Part shown: positions 1-8,647 of the stretch, in pieces
How positions within the stretch are numbered: position 1 is the stretch's first letter
How the letters are laid out: every line of letters begins with the position of its first letter
From: Tannerellaceae bacterium
GTDB lineage: Bacteria > Bacteroidota > Bacteroidia > Bacteroidales > Tannerellaceae
DNA: 38,589 bases
Direction of reading: 5' to 3'
Assembly (NCBI GenBank): GCA_031284375.1
Contig: JAISZY010000076.1
Span: 1-38,589 of the forward strand
Notes under the pieces: model-generated
Databases searched by the model: none
Seen by the model: the letters and a program-made list of their open reading frames with translations, nothing else
What the model was told of the DNA's origin: nothing
Made by a program: the position numbers and the translations under genes

Positions 1-69
1 GGATTGCTTCACTTCATGCGCAAGGACGAATACCTCACGCCGGATTGTTGCACTTTGTTCGCAAGGACA
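1..69. repeat. REP-like palindromic repeats, locus 1 (two inverted-orientation copies)
   Basis: Two diverged copies of the GGATTGCTTCACTTTGTTCG-type half-palindrome (1-28 and 41-69). The same family recurs at 8903-9020, 25489-25602 and 38156-38259. Short ORFs here, such as 4..192, are translations of the repeat and not genes. The cluster is cut by the window start, so its full architecture is unknown. Confidence 0.8.
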
Positions 70-96
70 TGCCGGACAAAAAAACCTTATCCCTCA

Positions 97-156
97 AAAG
101 CCCCCTTAGTAGCACACAGGAACACCGCCCCAAGACGCTACCCTTATTCCCTTATT
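97..156. repeat. AAAGCCCCCTTAGTAG / CCCTTATTCCCTTATT element, copy 1
   Basis: The 16-mer AAAGCCCCCTTAGTAG is followed about 30 bp later by CCCTTATTCCCTTATT. The same pair occurs at three other intergenic sites in the window, with a different sequence between the two motifs. This is one arm of the larger palindrome seen at 8759-8884. A small hairpin (CTGTT/AACAG) follows at about 160-173. Confidence 0.75.
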
Positions 157-201
157 TTCCTGTTCCCAAACAGTTATTTACATCTTATATGATTGCAGCG
201 A

Positions 202-777
202 ATGAAAAAAGAGAAAGAAGATAAGAACAACCTTATCACCCGGAAGAAATTTCTGCGTATGTGCGGAACAGCGGTGGCGGGAACGGCGGCCGTTGCCGTA
301 TCGACCGTAGCCTTCCGACGCTTGGCCTTGCAAGACGCCTCGTGCTTCTGGCAAATAGACCCGCACAAATGCACCTTTTGCGGACGGTGCGAAACCCATT
401 GCGTTTTGCCCATCTCGGCCGTAAAGTGTATCCATGCCAACCGGGTATGCGGCTATTGCGATTTGTGCGGAGGGTATTATCGCAATAATGTGAAAGACCT
501 CAATACCGCGGCCGAAAATCTGATGTGTCCCACCGGCGCCATCCGGCGTGCGTATGTAGAAGACCCGTATTTCGAATACGCCATAGACGAAAGTCTGTGC
601 AACGGCTGCGGGAAATGCGCCAAAGGATGCAATTCGTTTGGCAACGGCTCGCTTTATCTCCAGGTGAAACAAGAACTGTGCAAGGGCTGTAATGCGTGCC
701 GGATTGCCGATGTATGCCCTTCGGGAGCTATCCGGCGGGTTGCCTATGCCACGGCTTATCTTTTGAAAGACGATTAA
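202..777 (+). CDS. NapG/MauM-like multi-cluster 4Fe-4S ferredoxin with Tat-like N-terminus
   Basis: First gene of the redox operon, 191 aa from the ATG at 202; the ORF track's TTG at 193 adds only three residues. The N-terminus has TRKKFL followed by an Ala/Val-rich hydrophobic stretch (about residues 20-40). This resembles a twin-arginine signal or membrane anchor, but with RK rather than RR. Cysteine motifs follow: CTFCGRCETHC, CGYCDLC, a lone MCPTGAI, CNGCGKCAKGC, and CKGCNACRIADVCP. These are enough for three to four [4Fe-4S] clusters, as in NapG/MauM ferredoxins that pair with NapH-type membrane proteins. The next gene is NapH-like, which supports the pairing. Inferred role: electron carrier at the outer face of the inner membrane. 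Export by Tat is uncertain. Confidence 0.85.
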   Translation: MKKEKEDKNNLITRKKFLRMCGTAVAGTAAVAVSTVAFRRLALQDASCFWQIDPHKCTFCGRCETHCVLPISAVKCIHANRVCGYCDLCGGYYRNNVKDLNTAAENLMCPTGAIRRAYVEDPYFEYAIDESLCNGCGKCAKGCNSFGNGSLYLQVKQELCKGCNACRIADVCPSGAIRRVAYATAYLLKDD

Positions 778-791
778 TAAAAACAAGACAA

Positions 792-2069
792 ATGAGAAAA
801 ATTTCGTCCGCCCTGCTTCTGCTTTTCTGCACCTTTCTGACCCATGGGCAGAATCGTTTTCCGAAACCCGATTTCGAGTCGGGCTATCAATATCCCACCT
901 TCCGCTATCCGGTACCGAACGAAACCGTGTGGATGGTTGTAGACCTGCTCCTGCTGACGCTGCTGATGAGCCTCGTGGCCTGGTCTGTTATCCGCAAGAG
1001 GAAACGTGCGCCGGTGATACTGACGTCTATCTTTTCGGTGGGCTATTTCGGCTTTTTCCGCACCGGGTGCGTGTGTAGCATTGGCGCGATACAGAACGTA
1101 GCCCTGGCATTGGTCGATTCGTCGTACGCCATGCCGCTTGTGGTGGCGCTGTTTTTTATTCTTCCCATCTTCTTCACCCTTTTGTTCGGGCGGGTATTCT
1201 GTGCCGGCGTATGCCCGCTCGGCGCCTTGCAGGAATTGGCGAATGTAAAGAACTACCGGCTCTCCGGAGCGCTTGCCTCGGCCTTAGGTCTTATTCCGTG
1301 GATATATCTCATTTTTGCGATATTGTTTGCCGTTACGCGCACAAGTTTTATTATCTGCCGGTTCGATCCTTTTATCGGCATCTTCCGTCTGGGAGGCGAT
1401 ATGGGCATGATTCTGTTTGGAAGCCTTTTGCTGATAGCCTCTGTTTTTACAGGGCGGCCGTTCTGTCGTTTCCTCTGTCCTTACGGCGCGATACTCAGTC
1501 TTTTTTCGCGGGTATCGGTTTGGAAGATGCGCCTCACCCCCTCGTGTATCAACTGCGAGCTTTGCCATAATGCCTGTCCGGTCGATGCCATCCGCCCGCC
1601 GTACGAGAATAAAGTAAAAGAAAGCCGAACGCAGGGCGTAAAGCGGATTCTCGCTTACCTGATATTTTTGCCGGTGATGACGGCCGGCGGCGCTTTTCTG
1701 TTGTCTCTGACGAGCGATTCCGTAAGCCGCGTTCACAAAGACATGCAATTGTACGATATGGCGGTGCAGAACGAAGCATCGCCGCAAAATATATTACCGC
1801 TGGAGCTGGAGGTCTTTTACGGACAGGGAGGCGCTTTTCAAGAGCTTACCTCGCGCAGCGAACGTCTTCGGGCCGATTTTGAACGATATGCCGCCATAGC
1901 CGGCGGTCTGATAGGTTTGGTTATCGGTCTTACGCTGATAAACCTGTCTTTGAAGCGCACCCGGCCCACGTACGAAATAGACGATGCCGCTTGCGTAAAC
2001 TGTGGTAAGTGCTTCAACTATTGCCCGCAAAACAGAATGAATGTAACACAAGGAAACAATAAATTATGA
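792..2069 (+). CDS. NapH-like polytopic membrane polyferredoxin
   Basis: 425 aa from the ATG at 792, 14 nt after the preceding stop; the longer ORF from 696 runs back through the upstream gene. An N-terminal signal-like segment and about five further hydrophobic stretches carry the two CxxxCP motifs typical of NapH/NosR/CcoG membrane ferredoxins (FCAGVCPLGA and FCRFLCPYGA). A cytoplasmic-type cluster CINCELCHNACP follows, and after a last TM segment a C-terminal cluster, CVNCGKCFNYCP. There is also a CVCSIG motif between the first TMs. No FMN-binding domain is present, unlike NosR/RnfG. In this family the protein passes electrons between quinones or cytosolic donors and an exported ferredoxin. 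Here it overlaps the propeller gene by ATGA, arguing for translational coupling. Confidence 0.88.
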   Translation: MRKISSALLLLFCTFLTHGQNRFPKPDFESGYQYPTFRYPVPNETVWMVVDLLLLTLLMSLVAWSVIRKRKRAPVILTSIFSVGYFGFFRTGCVCSIGAIQNVALALVDSSYAMPLVVALFFILPIFFTLLFGRVFCAGVCPLGALQELANVKNYRLSGALASALGLIPWIYLIFAILFAVTRTSFIICRFDPFIGIFRLGGDMGMILFGSLLLIASVFTGRPFCRFLCPYGAILSLFSRVSVWKMRLTPSCINCELCHNACPVDAIRPPYENKVKESRTQGVKRILAYLIFLPVMTAGGAFLLSLTSDSVSRVHKDMQLYDMAVQNEASPQNILPLELEVFYGQGGAFQELTSRSERLRADFERYAAIAGGLIGLVIGLTLINLSLKRTRPTYEIDDAACVNCGKCFNYCPQNRMNVTQGNNKL

Positions 2070-3820
2070 AGAGAATTATTTTAAGGAACATAGCGATTGT
2101 GTCGGCCATCTTTCTTGTCACCTTTTCGATTATGCTCGTCACCAATTATTTTCAGGTAAGAGAAGTCAATCCCTTGCAGACAGGAGTAATCGAGACGCTC
2201 AAGCAGATGAACGAAGAGAACGCCAATAACGTAGAACTCCAAGAACAAATCAGACAACTCGATCTCTTAGCCCGCAGAGCCTATTTTGTAAGTATGGATC
2301 ATTTAATGACGGGCGTTTATATCTTAATCGGCATGTTGCTGGTATTCGTCGTATCGCTACGCTTATATTTTGCCGGGGATCAGCATATCCCCGGCAAGCA
2401 AATACATCCGGTAGACGATTGGGCCATCAAAACGCATGCCCGCGAATATGTTAGTTGGGCAGCCGGCGGATTTGTGGTAGCGGCCTTGGTCTTCGTATTC
2501 CTCACCTCGCCCTATCTCCAAACAAAGACCGACCAACCACCCGAAACGCTGGCCGAAGCGGAAGTCGCCCCGGAAGAATTGGCCGAGCAACCCGAACCGG
2601 AGGCCGTCGTCGAACCGGAGGCGGAATTGGCCGAAGAAGAATCGCCGGCCGAAGTAGAGGTATCCAAAGTAACGCACAACTGTTTTCGGGGAAATAATTC
2701 CAACGCCATATCTTCCGCCCGGAACGTGCCCGTTCAATGGAACCTGAGTACCAAAGAAAACATTGCCTGGACAACCGACATTCCCCGGCAAGGATATAAT
2801 TCTCCCGTGATTAACGGCTCCAGGGTATTCGTCACCGGAGCCGACGAACAAGCGCGCGAACTCTACTGTTACGACCTCAACAGCGGGGAACAACGCTGGA
2901 CATTGGCCGCCAACGACATTTCCGGTTCGCCTTCTCAGATGCCCAAGACTTCCGCCGATACGGGGCTTGCCGCTTCCACCGTAGCCACAAACGGCAAGCA
3001 AGTCTGCGCCATCTTTGCCTCCGGCGATTTGATTTGCGCCGACATGGACGGCAAACGATTGTGGGCAAAAAACCTCGGCGTGCCCGACAATCATTACGGA
3101 TATGCTTCCTCGCTCTTAGTGTTCGGAAACTTACTCATTGTACAATACGACAACCTTAATTCTCCCCGTCTGATGGCTTTGGATATGGCCACCGGCGCCG
3201 AACGTTGGAATAAGGCGAGAACAGACAAGATTACCTGGAGTTCGCCCATCATTGCCTACGTAAACAACCAACCGCAATTGGTTCTGATGAGCAACCCGGC
3301 CATCACGGCTTATAATCCCAACAACGGCGAACAATACTGGCGGGTAGAAGGTCTGAGCGGCGAAGTAGCCTCCAGTCCTTGCAGCGCCGGGGGACTTGTA
3401 TTCGGAGCCAGCGAATATGCCGCCCTGATAGCCGTAGACGCCACAACGGGTCAGACGCTATGGCAGGCCAATGATTTTCTGCCCGAAGTATCGTCGCCGG
3501 TTGCTACGGCCGAGCATGTGTATTTAGCTACGAGCTATGGCGTCTTAGCCTGTTATGACGCAAAGACGGGCGAGTTGAAACAGTCGCACGAACTGAATAC
3601 GGAGTTTTACTCTTCGCCCGTCATTACGGAGGGAAAGCTTTATGTGTTCAGCAACAGCGGCCGGATGTACATTTATTCTGCCAACAACGATTTCCGGTTG
3701 CTTTATTCCTTCGAGACCGGTCAGCCTACCTTTGCCACTCCGGCTTTCACGGACGGGAAGATTATTGTTCGCACGCAAAACTCCCTGTATTGTGTTACCA
3801 ATTCATCCGTACATTCATGA
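2066..3820 (+). CDS. Inner-membrane-anchored PQQ-like beta-propeller protein
   Basis: 584 aa, with its ATG overlapping the previous stop (ATGA). TM segments lie at about residues 7-27, 82-101 and 130-150. A Glu/Pro/Ala-rich linker (about 155-200) then leads to a C-terminal propeller. The propeller opens with the CFRGNNSN / W-x-T-x-x-P-x-x-G-Y-N-S-P block common to PQQ-like repeat proteins. At least five blade motifs of the form DxxxGxxxW are visible (NSGEQRW, ATGAERW, NNGEQYW, TTGQTLW). Three TMs put the propeller in the periplasm if the N-terminus is inside. No quinone-binding residues can be assigned, so real PQQ binding is doubtful and BamB-like scaffolding is just as possible. Its place between membrane ferredoxins and a NuoEF protein suggests it belongs to the redox complex. 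Confidence 0.85.
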   Translation: MKRIILRNIAIVSAIFLVTFSIMLVTNYFQVREVNPLQTGVIETLKQMNEENANNVELQEQIRQLDLLARRAYFVSMDHLMTGVYILIGMLLVFVVSLRLYFAGDQHIPGKQIHPVDDWAIKTHAREYVSWAAGGFVVAALVFVFLTSPYLQTKTDQPPETLAEAEVAPEELAEQPEPEAVVEPEAELAEEESPAEVEVSKVTHNCFRGNNSNAISSARNVPVQWNLSTKENIAWTTDIPRQGYNSPVINGSRVFVTGADEQARELYCYDLNSGEQRWTLAANDISGSPSQMPKTSADTGLAASTVATNGKQVCAIFASGDLICADMDGKRLWAKNLGVPDNHYGYASSLLVFGNLLIVQYDNLNSPRLMALDMATGAERWNKARTDKITWSSPIIAYVNNQPQLVLMSNPAITAYNPNNGEQYWRVEGLSGEVASSPCSAGGLVFGASEYAALIAVDATTGQTLWQANDFLPEVSSPVATAEHVYLATSYGVLACYDAKTGELKQSHELNTEFYSSPVITEGKLYVFSNSGRMYIYSANNDFRLLYSFETGQPTFATPAFTDGKIIVRTQNSLYCVTNSSVHS

Positions 3821-6231
3821 GCCGTGAATCCACAAACTGTTCGTGCAACGGACGGACGGAAAACCCGGAAGAGTCCATCCTTGGCCGCACAGACAGAAGG
3901 ATAGATACCGTAGGACGGGGAAGGGAAACCATCATCCCTTTGCTGCAAGCCCTTCAAACGGAATTTAGCTACCTCCCCCGCGAAGCTATCGAGCGGGTGT
4001 ACGAACGTACGGAAATCAACCGGGCGCAACTCATCAGCGTATCTACGTTTTATTCGCAGTTCAGGCACATCCCGTTGGGGAAGTATTTGATTAAGGTCTG
4101 TACCGGCACGGCCTGTCATGTGAAAGGAGCAAGCAACGTATACGACGCCTTCCTTCGGCAGTTAGGCATTGAAGAGGGAGGTACAACTACGTCCGACCGT
4201 CTCTTCTCCGTCGAGAAAATAGCCTGTCTCGGCTGCTGCACCCTGGCGCCCGTCGTACAGATAGAAGAGAAGATATACGGCCACGTGATGCCCGGACGAG
4301 TAGACGAAGTCGTTGCCGATTTCTTGGAAATGCAGGAAAGCAAAAAGAAAGACGAGCTTGTACCATCTGCCGGACAAATAGCCGGAGAGGTGCGGCTCGG
4401 CATGGGTTCGTGCTGCATGGCCAGCGGCTCGGCAGACATCTACCGGGAGTTGAAGACGGCTTCCGCCCAACTGGGGATTGATATACGCATCAAGCCGGTA
4501 GGATGCGTAGGCGTATGCAATAAAGTTCCGCTGATTGATGTAGTCGAGGCAAACGGGAACATAGCTCGTTATCCCAATGTGAAAGCCATCGAGATAAAAG
4601 AAATCCTGCATCATCACTTTCAGCCGGCCGGCTATCTGAAGCGACTGAAAAACCGGGTCTGGGGTTATGTCGATACGTTTCATACAGACCTCACCTGGGA
4701 TAATGTGGTATGGAAACCGGAACAGGAACGTACCGGACTTATCAATAGTTTCCTTTACAACCAACAACATATTTCTACCGAAGGATACGGGGTTCTTACG
4801 CCGCTCAACATAGAAGAATACAGCGCCCACGGCGGATTCGAAGCCTTGCAACAAGCGCTCTCCGTTACACCCGCCCACGTGGTGGATACCGTAAGGAAAA
4901 GCGGCCTGCGCGGACGCGGCGGCGGCGGATTCCTTACCGGACAGAAGTGGAGCATCGTAGCCTCGGCGCCGGGAGAACACAAATACATGATATGTAACGG
5001 CGACGAAGGAGACCCCGGAGCCTTCATGGATCGTATGATGCTCGAATCGTATCCCTTCCGTGTAATCGAAGGGATGCTGATTGCCGCTTATGCCGTAGGC
5101 GCCGACCGGGGGATTTTCTACATACGGGCCGAATATCCGTTGGCCGTAACGCGGATAAAGACGGCCATCGGTCTATGCCGGGAGAAAGGATGGATTGGGC
5201 CTCGGATAGCCGGCAGCGATTTCTCTTTCGATGTTTCGGTCTTTGAAGGAGCCGGCGCTTTTGTGTGCGGAGAAGAAACGGCCCTCATTGCCTCTATCGA
5301 AGGAAACCGCGGATTCCCCAAACAACGTCCCCCCTACCCTGCCGTACAAGGACTGTATGCTCGCCCTACGTTGGTGAATAATGTAGAAACACTCAGTCAG
5401 ATTGCTTACATCGTAAAGCACGGGGCAGAGCATTATGCGGCGATAGGAACGGAGAAAAGCAAGGGAACGAAGGTCTTTGCCTTAGCCGGGAAAATCAATC
5501 ACGGCGGACTTATCGAGGTGCCTATGGGGATTACGCTCCGTCAAATCATTGAAGAGATAGGCGGAGGTGTGGAGAAGGGAGAAAAACTCAAGGCGGTGCA
5601 GATAGGAGGTCCGTCGGGCGGTTGTATCCCTGCCGAACTCTGCGATATGCAAGTGGACTTCGACGCCTTCACACAATTGGGGGCTATGATGGGGTCGGGA
5701 GGATTGGTGGTATTGAGCGATCGGGATTGCATGGTAGACGTAGCCCGCTATTTCCTGAGCTTTACGTGCGACCAGTCTTGCGGCAAATGCACCTCTTGCC
5801 GGGTCGGAACACGCAGGATGCTCGATTTGCTCAACAAAATATGCAGCGGCAAAGCTCGGATGAGCGACATCGACCTGCTGGAAGAACTTGCCCTGCACAT
5901 CAAACAATCCGCCCTTTGCGGACTGGGGAAAACGGCGCCCAATCCGGTACTGACTACCCTCAAGTATTTCCGCCACGAATACGAGGAACACGTCCGCGGT
6001 ATCTGCCGGACAGGCGTCTGCAAGGATTTGATAAAGTACGAAGTCACCTCCAACTGCATCGGCTGTACCAAGTGCGCCAAAGCTTGCCCGGTCGAAGCTA
6101 TCCCCTACACGCCCTACGAGATACATATAATAGATGTAGGGCGATGCGTACTCTGCGGTTTGTGCGCAGAAGAATGTAGATACGAAGCCATTCAAAAAGT
6201 AGCATTATATGACGAACATCGTAATCAATAA
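3817..6231 (+). CDS. NuoE-NuoF (HydC-HydB-like) fusion, NADH-oxidising flavin/iron-sulfur subunit
   Basis: 804 aa from the ATG at 3817 (ATGA overlap with the propeller gene); the ORF-track start at 3790 lies inside the upstream gene. Domains in order: NuoE/HydC thioredoxin-like [2Fe-2S] (about 30-175; CTGTAC and CLGCC); a second thioredoxin-like [2Fe-2S] domain as at the HydB N-terminus (about 190-270; SCC and CVGVC); the NuoF core with the FMN motif GLRGRGGGGF (363-372), NGDEGDPGAF and the NADH motif GAGAFVCGEETAL (478-490); an SLBB-type region; the NuoF [4Fe-4S] site CGKCTSC plus CGLG at 701; and two C-terminal [4Fe-4S] clusters (CIGCTKCAKACP, CVLCGLCAEEC). All FMN/NADH residues look intact. 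In HydABC enzymes these two subunits are separate and work with HydA, which is absent here. Cytosolic. Confidence 0.92.
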   Translation: MSRESTNCSCNGRTENPEESILGRTDRRIDTVGRGRETIIPLLQALQTEFSYLPREAIERVYERTEINRAQLISVSTFYSQFRHIPLGKYLIKVCTGTACHVKGASNVYDAFLRQLGIEEGGTTTSDRLFSVEKIACLGCCTLAPVVQIEEKIYGHVMPGRVDEVVADFLEMQESKKKDELVPSAGQIAGEVRLGMGSCCMASGSADIYRELKTASAQLGIDIRIKPVGCVGVCNKVPLIDVVEANGNIARYPNVKAIEIKEILHHHFQPAGYLKRLKNRVWGYVDTFHTDLTWDNVVWKPEQERTGLINSFLYNQQHISTEGYGVLTPLNIEEYSAHGGFEALQQALSVTPAHVVDTVRKSGLRGRGGGGFLTGQKWSIVASAPGEHKYMICNGDEGDPGAFMDRMMLESYPFRVIEGMLIAAYAVGADRGIFYIRAEYPLAVTRIKTAIGLCREKGWIGPRIAGSDFSFDVSVFEGAGAFVCGEETALIASIEGNRGFPKQRPPYPAVQGLYARPTLVNNVETLSQIAYIVKHGAEHYAAIGTEKSKGTKVFALAGKINHGGLIEVPMGITLRQIIEEIGGGVEKGEKLKAVQIGGPSGGCIPAELCDMQVDFDAFTQLGAMMGSGGLVVLSDRDCMVDVARYFLSFTCDQSCGKCTSCRVGTRRMLDLLNKICSGKARMSDIDLLEELALHIKQSALCGLGKTAPNPVLTTLKYFRHEYEEHVRGICRTGVCKDLIKYEVTSNCIGCTKCAKACPVEAIPYTPYEIHIIDVGRCVLCGLCAEECRYEAIQKVALYDEHRNQ

Positions 6232-7492
6232 CCGGGAAGTAAAGGCGCACGAAGGGGAAACCCTGATAGAAACCGCTCGCAGGTGTGGGTTTTCTATCCC
6301 CTCCCTCTGTTACTCCGGACATGCGAAGCATCAATCTTCCTGTATGGTATGCGCCGTCCGGAACGGGAAGACAGGACAAATCATCCCCTCTTGCACCACC
6401 CTGCCCACCGAGGGAATGGAGATAGATACCGAAAGCAACGAAGTAATATCCTCCCGAACCCTCTCGCTCGAATTACTGCTGAGCGACCACCGCGCCGATT
6501 GCGAAGCGCCATGCCGCACAGCCTGCCCCGGCAACATGGACGTGGCAAGGATGAACCGGTTGTACGACCAAGGACGATACGAAGAAGCCTTGCATTTGCT
6601 TCGGGATACCCTTGTCATCCCCGCTACGCTTTGCTACATCTGCAATGCGCCCTGCGAAAAGATTTGCCGGCGGGGAGATGTGAGCGCGTCCGTTTCCATC
6701 CGGGAAATCAAAAAGGCGTTGGTGGCAAAAACAGATCTGAACAAGATACCGAAGCCTCCCGGAAACGGCAAACGGATAGCCGTAAAAGGTTCCGATCCGA
6801 TGGCGCTGTCGGCTGCCTATCATTTGCGCAAACAAGGGTATGAGGTGCACGTGTTCGAACCGGCCGGCGAGATACTGCTCCCGCATATCGCTCAGCCGGA
6901 AAGAGCGCCGGCTGAGCTGCTGGCGCTGGAAATAAACGTGATGAAACAAATGGGCGTGGAGTTTATCCTGCTGCAAGAACCGGAACCGGAGGCCTACCAT
7001 CGTGTGATTACGCCGCAGACAAAAACAAAGCAACCGGCCAAGCTATCGCTCGAAGGTCGCTATCTGGCGCAAGGGCAAGACAGCAAACCGTTCAACTCTA
7101 CATACTCTCGCTTCAGCGATTCGGAGAAGAAAGCATTGGCCGGCGATACGGAAACAATGACCAACAAAAGCGGATGTCTCTACTGCGATTGCGACGCAAA
7201 AACGTCCTGCCTACTCCGTCAATATGCTTCCGAATACGGCATCCGCAGCAGTCGCTACACAAAGACCCTCACACAGGAAGCCCTCCGCCGGCAAGCGGTA
7301 TCGGCTACCATGTACTTCGAACAAGCCAAGTGTATCAAATGCGGTCTCTGCGTCTATAATAGCGTGAATGGTTTTACTTTCAGAGACCGGGGCTTCGTGA
7401 TGCAAGTGGTATTGCCCGAAGAAAACGCCTCTCATATATCGGAAGAACTTTGCGAACTATGTCCCACCGGGGCTTTATACAGGAGGGAATAG
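6209..7492 (+). CDS. NuoG-like [2Fe-2S] / GltD-like iron-sulfur protein with vestigial FAD domain
   Basis: 427 aa; the ATG lies 23 nt inside the end of the NuoEF fusion. Residues 1-80 are a NuoG/HydA-type [2Fe-2S] ferredoxin (C34, C45, C48, C62). Residues 95-170 are the GltD/glutamate-synthase small-subunit iron-sulfur domain (CEAPCRTACP and CYICNAPCEKIC). Residues 187-260 resemble the first Rossmann unit of the following FAD domain, but GxGPAG is changed to KGSDPMA, and most of the roughly 300-residue flavoprotein region is missing. After a linker come GCLYCDCDAKTSC and a C-terminal ferredoxin (CIKCGLC ... CELCPTGA). The iron-sulfur parts therefore survive while the flavin site appears lost. 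Probably a cytosolic electron-relay partner of the NuoEF protein. Confidence 0.85.
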   Translation: MTNIVINNREVKAHEGETLIETARRCGFSIPSLCYSGHAKHQSSCMVCAVRNGKTGQIIPSCTTLPTEGMEIDTESNEVISSRTLSLELLLSDHRADCEAPCRTACPGNMDVARMNRLYDQGRYEEALHLLRDTLVIPATLCYICNAPCEKICRRGDVSASVSIREIKKALVAKTDLNKIPKPPGNGKRIAVKGSDPMALSAAYHLRKQGYEVHVFEPAGEILLPHIAQPERAPAELLALEINVMKQMGVEFILLQEPEPEAYHRVITPQTKTKQPAKLSLEGRYLAQGQDSKPFNSTYSRFSDSEKKALAGDTETMTNKSGCLYCDCDAKTSCLLRQYASEYGIRSSRYTKTLTQEALRRQAVSATMYFEQAKCIKCGLCVYNSVNGFTFRDRGFVMQVVLPEENASHISEELCELCPTGALYRRE

Positions 7493-7498
7493 AAGAGG

Positions 7499-8647
7499 AT
7501 GAAAGCATTGTATTTCCTTCCCCTGCTTCTGTTCTGGGGATGTGCCGGAGAGCCGGGAGCCGGCACGGACGCCGGAGTGTCGGATTGGCCATTCTTCCGC
7601 GGAGACGCCGGACTGCGGGGATATAGCGCAGTAGAGCTACCGGAGAAACCGGTTTTGCGGTGGACGTACCCAAGCGAGGCGCGCACGGCTTCATCGCCCG
7701 TTGTATACCGTCAAACGGCCTATTGGTGCGACAAACGGGGACAGACGTATGGGGTAGATATAGACGGAAACCGCTGTTTTGCTTACAACTTTGCCACTGC
7801 CGTAGAAGCTACGCCCATGATATACGATTCGGTACTTTACATCGGACGCATCGACGGCTATATGAGCGCCCTCTCGCTGGAAAAACAGGATACGTTGTGG
7901 AACTTTGAAACGATGGGACAAATCTCGGCTTCGCCTAATATAGTCCTCTTCGAAGGCCGGCCGGCGGTGGTCTTCGGCAGTTACGACAACTATCTTTACT
8001 GCATCGACAAAGAGAACGGGCGGGAGATTTGCCGTTTCGAATCGGGCTATTACATCAATGGCGCCGTGGCGCTGATGGAACATTATTTCCTTTCCGGAGG
8101 ATGCGACGCCTGGCTGCGGATTATAGACGGAAGCAACGGACAGCCTTCCGATTCGCTACTGTTGGACACGTATATCCCGGCTTCTCCGGCCATCGACGGC
8201 GAATACGGTTATATAGCCGACCATTCGGGCAATGTCTACGAACTGGTGGTTCGCGACGGGAAAATCCTTCGTTCCGGAAAGATAGTAACGGCTACCAACG
8301 ACAGCGGCTCTTTTGTTTCCGTCCCCGCCCTATCGTCCACCACCTTGTTCCTGCTCTCGGACGACCGCTATCTGTATGCCATAGACCGGAGCAGCGGAGC
8401 CGTTCGGTGGAAATATCTCCAGAAAGGCCCTTCGGGCGAAAGCTCTCCGGTTGTATGCCGCAACAAGGTGATCTCCTGCACGCGGTCGGGCATAGTTTCT
8501 GTGCTCGATGCAAAGAACGGCGAATTATTGTGGGAATACGACACCGGCGAGTCCATCACGGCTTGTCCGGCGGTTATCAAAGGATATTTCTACATTCTTA
8601 CGGCCAAGGGAACGCTTTTCTGTTTTGGCGATACACCTTCGATATAA
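7499..8647 (+). CDS. PQQ-like beta-propeller lipoprotein
   Basis: 382 aa, 6 nt after the previous stop, with a purine-rich AGGAGGG about 10 nt upstream of the ATG. The N-terminus is a lipoprotein signal (LLFWGC), so it is probably anchored by a lipidated Cys15 in the periplasm or outer membrane. The mature part opens with WPFFRGDAG, the usual start of PQQ-like propellers. Repeated blades follow with AIDRSSGAVRW, LDAKNGELLW and SLEKQDTLW motifs. It has no membrane segment, unlike the first propeller of this operon, so the locus encodes one propeller held by TMs and one held by lipid. It could be a docking or assembly factor (BamB-like) or a redox-partner scaffold. Last gene of the operon. Confidence 0.85.
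   Translation: MKALYFLPLLLFWGCAGEPGAGTDAGVSDWPFFRGDAGLRGYSAVELPEKPVLRWTYPSEARTASSPVVYRQTAYWCDKRGQTYGVDIDGNRCFAYNFATAVEATPMIYDSVLYIGRIDGYMSALSLEKQDTLWNFETMGQISASPNIVLFEGRPAVVFGSYDNYLYCIDKENGREICRFESGYYINGAVALMEHYFLSGGCDAWLRIIDGSNGQPSDSLLLDTYIPASPAIDGEYGYIADHSGNVYELVVRDGKILRSGKIVTATNDSGSFVSVPALSSTTLFLLSDDRYLYAIDRSSGAVRWKYLQKGPSGESSPVVCRNKVISCTRSGIVSVLDAKNGELLWEYDTGESITACPAVIKGYFYILTAKGTLFCFGDTPSI

Noticed and set aside
4-192. Short ORFs at 4..192, 8883..9077 and 38203..38433
   Set aside because: Translations of REP-like repeats giving the same FAMT/LDCFT-type peptides at each locus.
202-8647. Annotation of the redox operon as an electron-bifurcating [FeFe]-hydrogenase (HydABC)
   Set aside because: No H-cluster domain or motifs are present; the only HydA-like parts are the N-terminal [2Fe-2S] and ferredoxin modules.
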